From positions 1 through 6,628 of the forward strand of contig JASBVW010000079.1 of assembly GCA_029961005.1 (NCBI GenBank): a stretch of DNA of 6,628 nt. The letters are read 5' to 3'. Both the position numbers and the translations under genes were made by a program. Source of the DNA: Bacillota bacterium (lineage in GTDB: Bacteria > Bacillota > UBA5301 > JASBVW01). The notes below the pieces were generated by a model that made no database searches, was not told where the DNA came from, and worked only from the letters and a program-made list of their open reading frames with translations. Position 1 is the first letter of the stretch. Every line of letters begins with the position of its first letter. Positions 6,316 through 6,628 of the stretch are shown here, one piece after another.

Positions 6316-6330
6316 CACTATAATATAGTG
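6316..6330. promoter_or_regulatory. Palindrome upstream of the ferritin gene
   Basis: CACTATAATATAGTG is a perfect palindrome with 7-bp arms around one central base, 32 bp upstream of the ferritin start and inside GC-rich sequence. It shares ATAATATA with the sites before rrf2 and cooS but lacks the partner half-site 13 bp away. It differs from the Fur/PerR consensus in its flanks. It also contains TATAAT, so it may double as a -10 element on either strand; I see no convincing -35 for either direction. Confidence 0.5.
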
Positions 6331-6530
6331 TCGGCGCCCCCGGAGGGTGAGGTCGAGCAGGCGGTCGCTCTGCCCCGGGCGGCGCCGCAGAAAGCGCGAG
6401 CAGGTCTTGGCGGCCGAACGGCGAAGAAATCCAAAGAAAGTCTGCTGCAAGGCGGGTCCCCGCGGCAGGCGGGGCGCACCCCTGCGTCCGGGCCGGTACA
6501 CCGCGCGGGAATGGAAGGAGTGTGCAGGCA

Positions 6531-6628
6531 GTGCCCTCCCCGAGCTCCGGCCCTTCACCCTTTGACTTCCTGGCCGAGGCCTACGACGCCTGGTTTGAAG
6601 AAGAGGAAGGACGGCTGATCTTCGCCAG
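6531..6628 (+). CDS. Probable class I SAM-dependent methyltransferase, N-terminus only
   Basis: Only about 32 codons are present before the window ends. After a Pro/Ser-rich start, the frame reads FDFLAEAYDAWFEEEEGRLIF, matching the FD..A..YD.W(F/Y)....G opening common in UbiE/Methyltransf_11-type enzymes, which precedes the SAM-binding glycine motif (outside the window). The GTG at 6531 is chosen because AAGGAG lies 10 bases upstream; another in-frame GTG at 6522 is only 1 base from it. It is transcribed divergently from the ferritin gene. The 246-bp gap between them is GC-rich and, apart from the palindrome at 6316-6330, shows nothing I can name. The substrate cannot be guessed. Confidence 0.65.
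   Translation, partial: MPSPSSGPSPFDFLAEAYDAWFEEEEGRLIFA

Noticed and set aside
6296..6324. Plus-strand promoter for the methyltransferase using TATAAT at 6319-6324
   Set aside because: The -10 is perfect, but the hexamer 17 bp upstream is CACTTC and the gene starts about 200 bp later. The palindrome explains the AT-rich block equally well.

Overview
The window comes from a GC-rich anaerobic bacterium, most likely a Firmicute of the Moorella/Desulfotomaculum/Ammonifex kind. The lineage is inferred from three things: a nickel carbon-monoxide dehydrogenase (CODH)-type gene, strong GGAGG ribosome sites, and heavy use of GTG/TTG starts (only one of the seven genes clearly starts with ATG). No rRNA, tRNA, CRISPR array, transposase or integrase was seen.

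Six genes lie on the minus strand. In transcription order (right to left) they are: a bacterioferritin-like di-iron protein (5844-6284); an Rrf2-family regulator with three cysteines placed to hold an Fe-S cluster (5255-5719); a CooS-type CODH catalytic subunit (3213-5114); and a three-gene ABC importer of the FepB/BtuF - FecCD/BtuC - FecE/BtuD type (1887-3011, 774-1847, 25-777). At the right edge a plus-strand gene begins, probably a class I SAM-dependent methyltransferase (from 6531, cut by the window end).

The intergenic regions carry most of the regulatory signal. The Rrf2 gene has a good promoter (TTGACA, 17 bp, TAGGAT) overlapped by AT-rich inverted repeats. A 30-bp site matching one of these repeats at 20 of 30 positions, with the same half-site spacing, lies upstream of cooS. 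This points to an Rrf2 regulon of at least rrf2 and cooS. The ferritin gene has a different perfect palindrome sharing the core ATAATATA. Between cooS and the importer is a GC-rich leader that can fold into a closed multi-hairpin structure, followed by a strong intrinsic terminator directly before the binding-protein gene. It is either the cooS terminator or a transcription attenuator.

The CODH is the most unusual gene. By eye against Carboxydothermus hydrogenoformans CODH-II (recalled from memory), all B-, C- and D-cluster ligands and the active-site lysine are kept. However, the proton-accepting histidine (His93 in CODH-II) is a tyrosine, and most of the following histidine ladder is gone. 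No cooC, cooF, acs or hydrogenase gene is present. Beside ferritin, an Fe-S-type regulator and a metal-chelate importer, this looks more like a CODH-derived protein tied to iron/Fe-S or redox homeostasis than a carbon-fixation or CO-respiration enzyme. That reading is inference.
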